Of a stretch of DNA of 64,000 nt, positions 62,557 through 64,000 are shown piece by piece. Position 1 is the first letter of the stretch; each line of letters opens with the position of its first letter. The DNA lies in NCBI GenBank assembly GCA_027494015.1, contig JAOSJP010000039.1, forward strand, positions 280,603 through 344,602. Direction: 5' to 3'. The position numbers and the translations under genes were made by a program. The notes beneath the pieces were generated by a model. The model saw only the letters and a program-made list of their open reading frames with translations, did no database searches and had not been told where the DNA came from. This DNA comes from Anaerolineae bacterium. Lineage in GTDB: Bacteria; Chloroflexota; Anaerolineae; Aggregatilineales; Aggregatilineaceae.

Positions 62557-62619
62557 GGCCGGTTGCCTTCTGCTGATGGGTTGCTCTGGGCCAATCTAAG
62601 CACAAAAGCGACGCGCGGG

Positions 62620-62735
62620 CAATGAGCAGTCAGCAGACAGCAGTCGGCTTTCAGCTATCAGCTTTCAACAAGGGCGGTGCGCCTCTGTCTTTGCTGATAG
62701 CTGATGGCTGAGCGCTGATGACTGATAGCTGCTCT
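62620..62735. repeat. inverted repeat with AGCTATCAGC words
   Basis: GCTTTCAGCTATCAGCTTTCAAC and TGCTGATAGCTGATGGCTGAGC on the two sides of a short spacer. Between mgsA and the regulator. Confidence 0.7.
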
Positions 62736-62987
62736 TCACGGCGCAGGAGCTTCCGTCTCGCCGGGCAGGTTCCACACGCCGCCGATGACCTCGATGGCCC
62801 GCCTGCCATTGATGCGAATGCGCCCCTGGTTTTCCAGCTTGAGCAGGTGATACTTCACAGTGGAGGTGTGCAGCACGCACGCGCGGCTGATCTCCTTGAT
62901 GGCGGGCGAAAGGCCGTCGTGCTGGCGCTTGTACTCGACGATGAAGCGGAACACCCGCTCGCGTGTGGGTGGATACTCCTCGCTCAC
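62736..62987 (-). CDS. LexA-type winged-helix protein
   Basis: 83 aa from GTG 62987 with GGAGGGGCAGCA just before. PPTRERVFRFIVEYKRQHDGLSPAIKEISRACVL followed by STVKYHLLKLENQGRI is the LexA N-terminal winged-helix DNA-binding domain. No autocleavage protease part follows, so it is a free-standing small regulator, not a full LexA. It could compete for SOS-like or other sites. An ATG upstream (63026) is possible, but the ribosome site favours GTG. Confidence 0.85.
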   Translation of the reverse strand: MSEEYPPTRERVFRFIVEYKRQHDGLSPAIKEISRACVLHTSTVKYHLLKLENQGRIRINGRRAIEVIGGVWNLPGETEAPAP

Positions 62988-63245
62988 TGCTGCCCCTCCG
63001 TCGCGCCGGACGACGGGGCCAGGCATTGTGTCGGCCCGGCTCCGCCAGGCGCTGCTCCCGCTGGTGTCTGCATAGTTCGCCCTGTCTCCCCTGTCACAGA
63101 GTAGAACATTTGTTCGTTTGATCGTCAGTATAGCGGAGAGCGCCTCTGGCTGTCAACGGGGGAACGGCGCACAGCCGCGTTATGAACGATTCTCTAACCC
63201 TTTACACACCGTAATCCAGCCGATGAGCGGCCCACAGCACCCTGC

Positions 63246-64000
63246 TCAACGACCGGCGGCCCTGGCAACCAGCGCCGCATCGGGCGAAGGTGGCGGGCGG
63301 CGCAGGAAGACGTTGCGGCGCACGACCATCACGCCGAAGAGGGTCAGCGCGGCCCCGAACAGCAGCCAGAGCGAGAACGGCTCGCGCAGGACAAGCACCC
63401 CGGCGAAGGCGGCGATGATGGGGCTGAAATTGAAGTAACTCGACATGTGGGTGGGGCCAAGCTCGTGGATGGCGAAGTGAATGATCAGGAAGCCGGCTGC
63501 GTTGGACAGCAGGCCGCTGTAGAGGATGTTGGGCACGCTCACCAGCGGCACGCTCTCGCTGGAGAGCGCGCTTAGCTCCGGCGCGGCCAGCGCAATCATG
63601 GCGGCGGCGGTCAGGCAAAACCGCCAGATGGCCAGCGGCATGGCTCCCAGGCGGTCAATCACCGGCTTGGCGAGCACATCCGCCACACCGCCGCTGATGG
63701 CCGCGCAGAGCACCAATGCGCTGCCGAGCAGGTCATCGTGCGAGAGCGCCAGCCCCGACTGCGATTGGCTGAGCACGACCAACACCGCTCCGATCAGCGT
63801 CAACCCGACGCCGGCCAGCAATGGCCGGCGCACCTCGACCATGCCGACGATCATGCTGAACAGGGCTGTCCAGGCGGGTATGGTGGAGACGATGAGCGCG
63901 GCGTTGGTGGAGGTCGTGCGCTTGATGCCCTCCGCGAACCCAATCTGATAGGTCACCGGGCCGGCCAGCGTCAGCAGGGCGATCAGGGCAAAATCGCGCC
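63246..64000 (-). CDS. EamA/DMT family transporter, 5'-partial
   Basis: At least 250 aa; the frame stays open to the window edge (upstream reads LTLAGP then VTYQIGFAEG), so the start is outside. Two EamA repeats with about eight visible helices (LLAGVGLTLIGAVLVVLSQ, then LSNAAGFLIIHFAIHELGP with YFNFSPIIAAFAGVLVLRE). These inner-membrane carriers export metabolites or drugs. Substrate is unknown. TGA stop, 258 bp before the LexA-type gene. Confidence 0.9.
   Translation of the reverse strand, partial: RDFALIALLTLAGPVTYQIGFAEGIKRTTSTNAALIVSTIPAWTALFSMIVGMVEVRRPLLAGVGLTLIGAVLVVLSQSQSGLALSHDDLLGSALVLCAAISGGVADVLAKPVIDRLGAMPLAIWRFCLTAAAMIALAAPELSALSSESVPLVSVPNILYSGLLSNAAGFLIIHFAIHELGPTHMSSYFNFSPIIAAFAGVLVLREPFSLWLLFGAALTLFGVMVVRRNVFLRRPPPSPDAALVARAAGR

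Overview
This window is GC-rich bacterial chromosome with short sigma-70 promoters of the TTGAC(A)/TATAAT type and many long secreted or membrane proteins carrying Thr-Pro linkers. It also has a multidomain Ser/Thr kinase, FHA and receiver-TadZ proteins, and a very high density of intergenic palindromic repeats. The gene complement (4Fe-4S-type APS reductase, LapA-like protein, YhhN, DegV, heme O synthase) together with protein style suggests Chloroflexota (Anaerolineae-like). That assignment is inference from content; there is no rRNA in the window.

Layout. 1-7 kb: a truncated parvulin-type isomerase, a receiver-TadZ ATPase, a secreted Cache-like protein and a winged-helix AAA+ ATPase. 7-14 kb: a secreted M23 peptidase, a YbaK-type deacylase, tRNA-Glu, a candidate new structured RNA (10132-10239), an M29 aminopeptidase, a tiny membrane protein and a secreted protein. 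14-21 kb: ATP sulfurylase, an MsbA-like ABC exporter, an IS110-family element, and an ABC-2 transporter whose permease is cut by an artificial-looking poly-C tract. 21-29 kb: a pterin/folate neighbourhood (PhhB; folE, a FolM-like SDR, folB and folK) with a P19-like membrane-anchored protein, an aldo/keto reductase, a DJ-1/PfpI protein and a LapA-like protein. 29-38 kb: heme O synthase, a GT39-like membrane protein, the cysH-epimerase pair, a second epimerase, YhhN and DegV. 38-50 kb: a giant Ser/Thr kinase, secreted proteins, MscS, a receiver-cyclase plus receiver pair, and a phosphohexomutase. 50-58 kb: a phage-type structural island on the minus strand (protease-capsid fusion, connector, tail proteins) with an FHA gene on the opposite strand and no portal or terminase. 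58-64 kb: a four-copy repeat array, two paralogous genes of unknown function, a lipoprotein, methylglyoxal synthase, a LexA-type winged helix and an EamA transporter.

Working together: sat (ATP to APS) and the Cys-rich CysH (APS to sulfite) make a short assimilatory sulfate route. FolE, FolB and FolK provide three steps to hydroxymethyldihydropterin pyrophosphate, with a pteridine-reductase-like SDR in between. The two epimerases, the phosphohexomutase and the GT39-like protein point to surface polysaccharide.

Quality notes. Five genes are broken, and each is repaired by adding exactly one base to a homopolymer run. Three blocks (about 19135-19381, 30428-30547, 48538-48808) are near-pure poly-C/poly-G. 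Both patterns look like sequencing or assembly error rather than biology. Intergenic space is dominated by several palindromic repeat families. The commonest (called R1 here, about 95 bp, about 20 copies) is itself a target for other elements (R2, R3) nested inside it.
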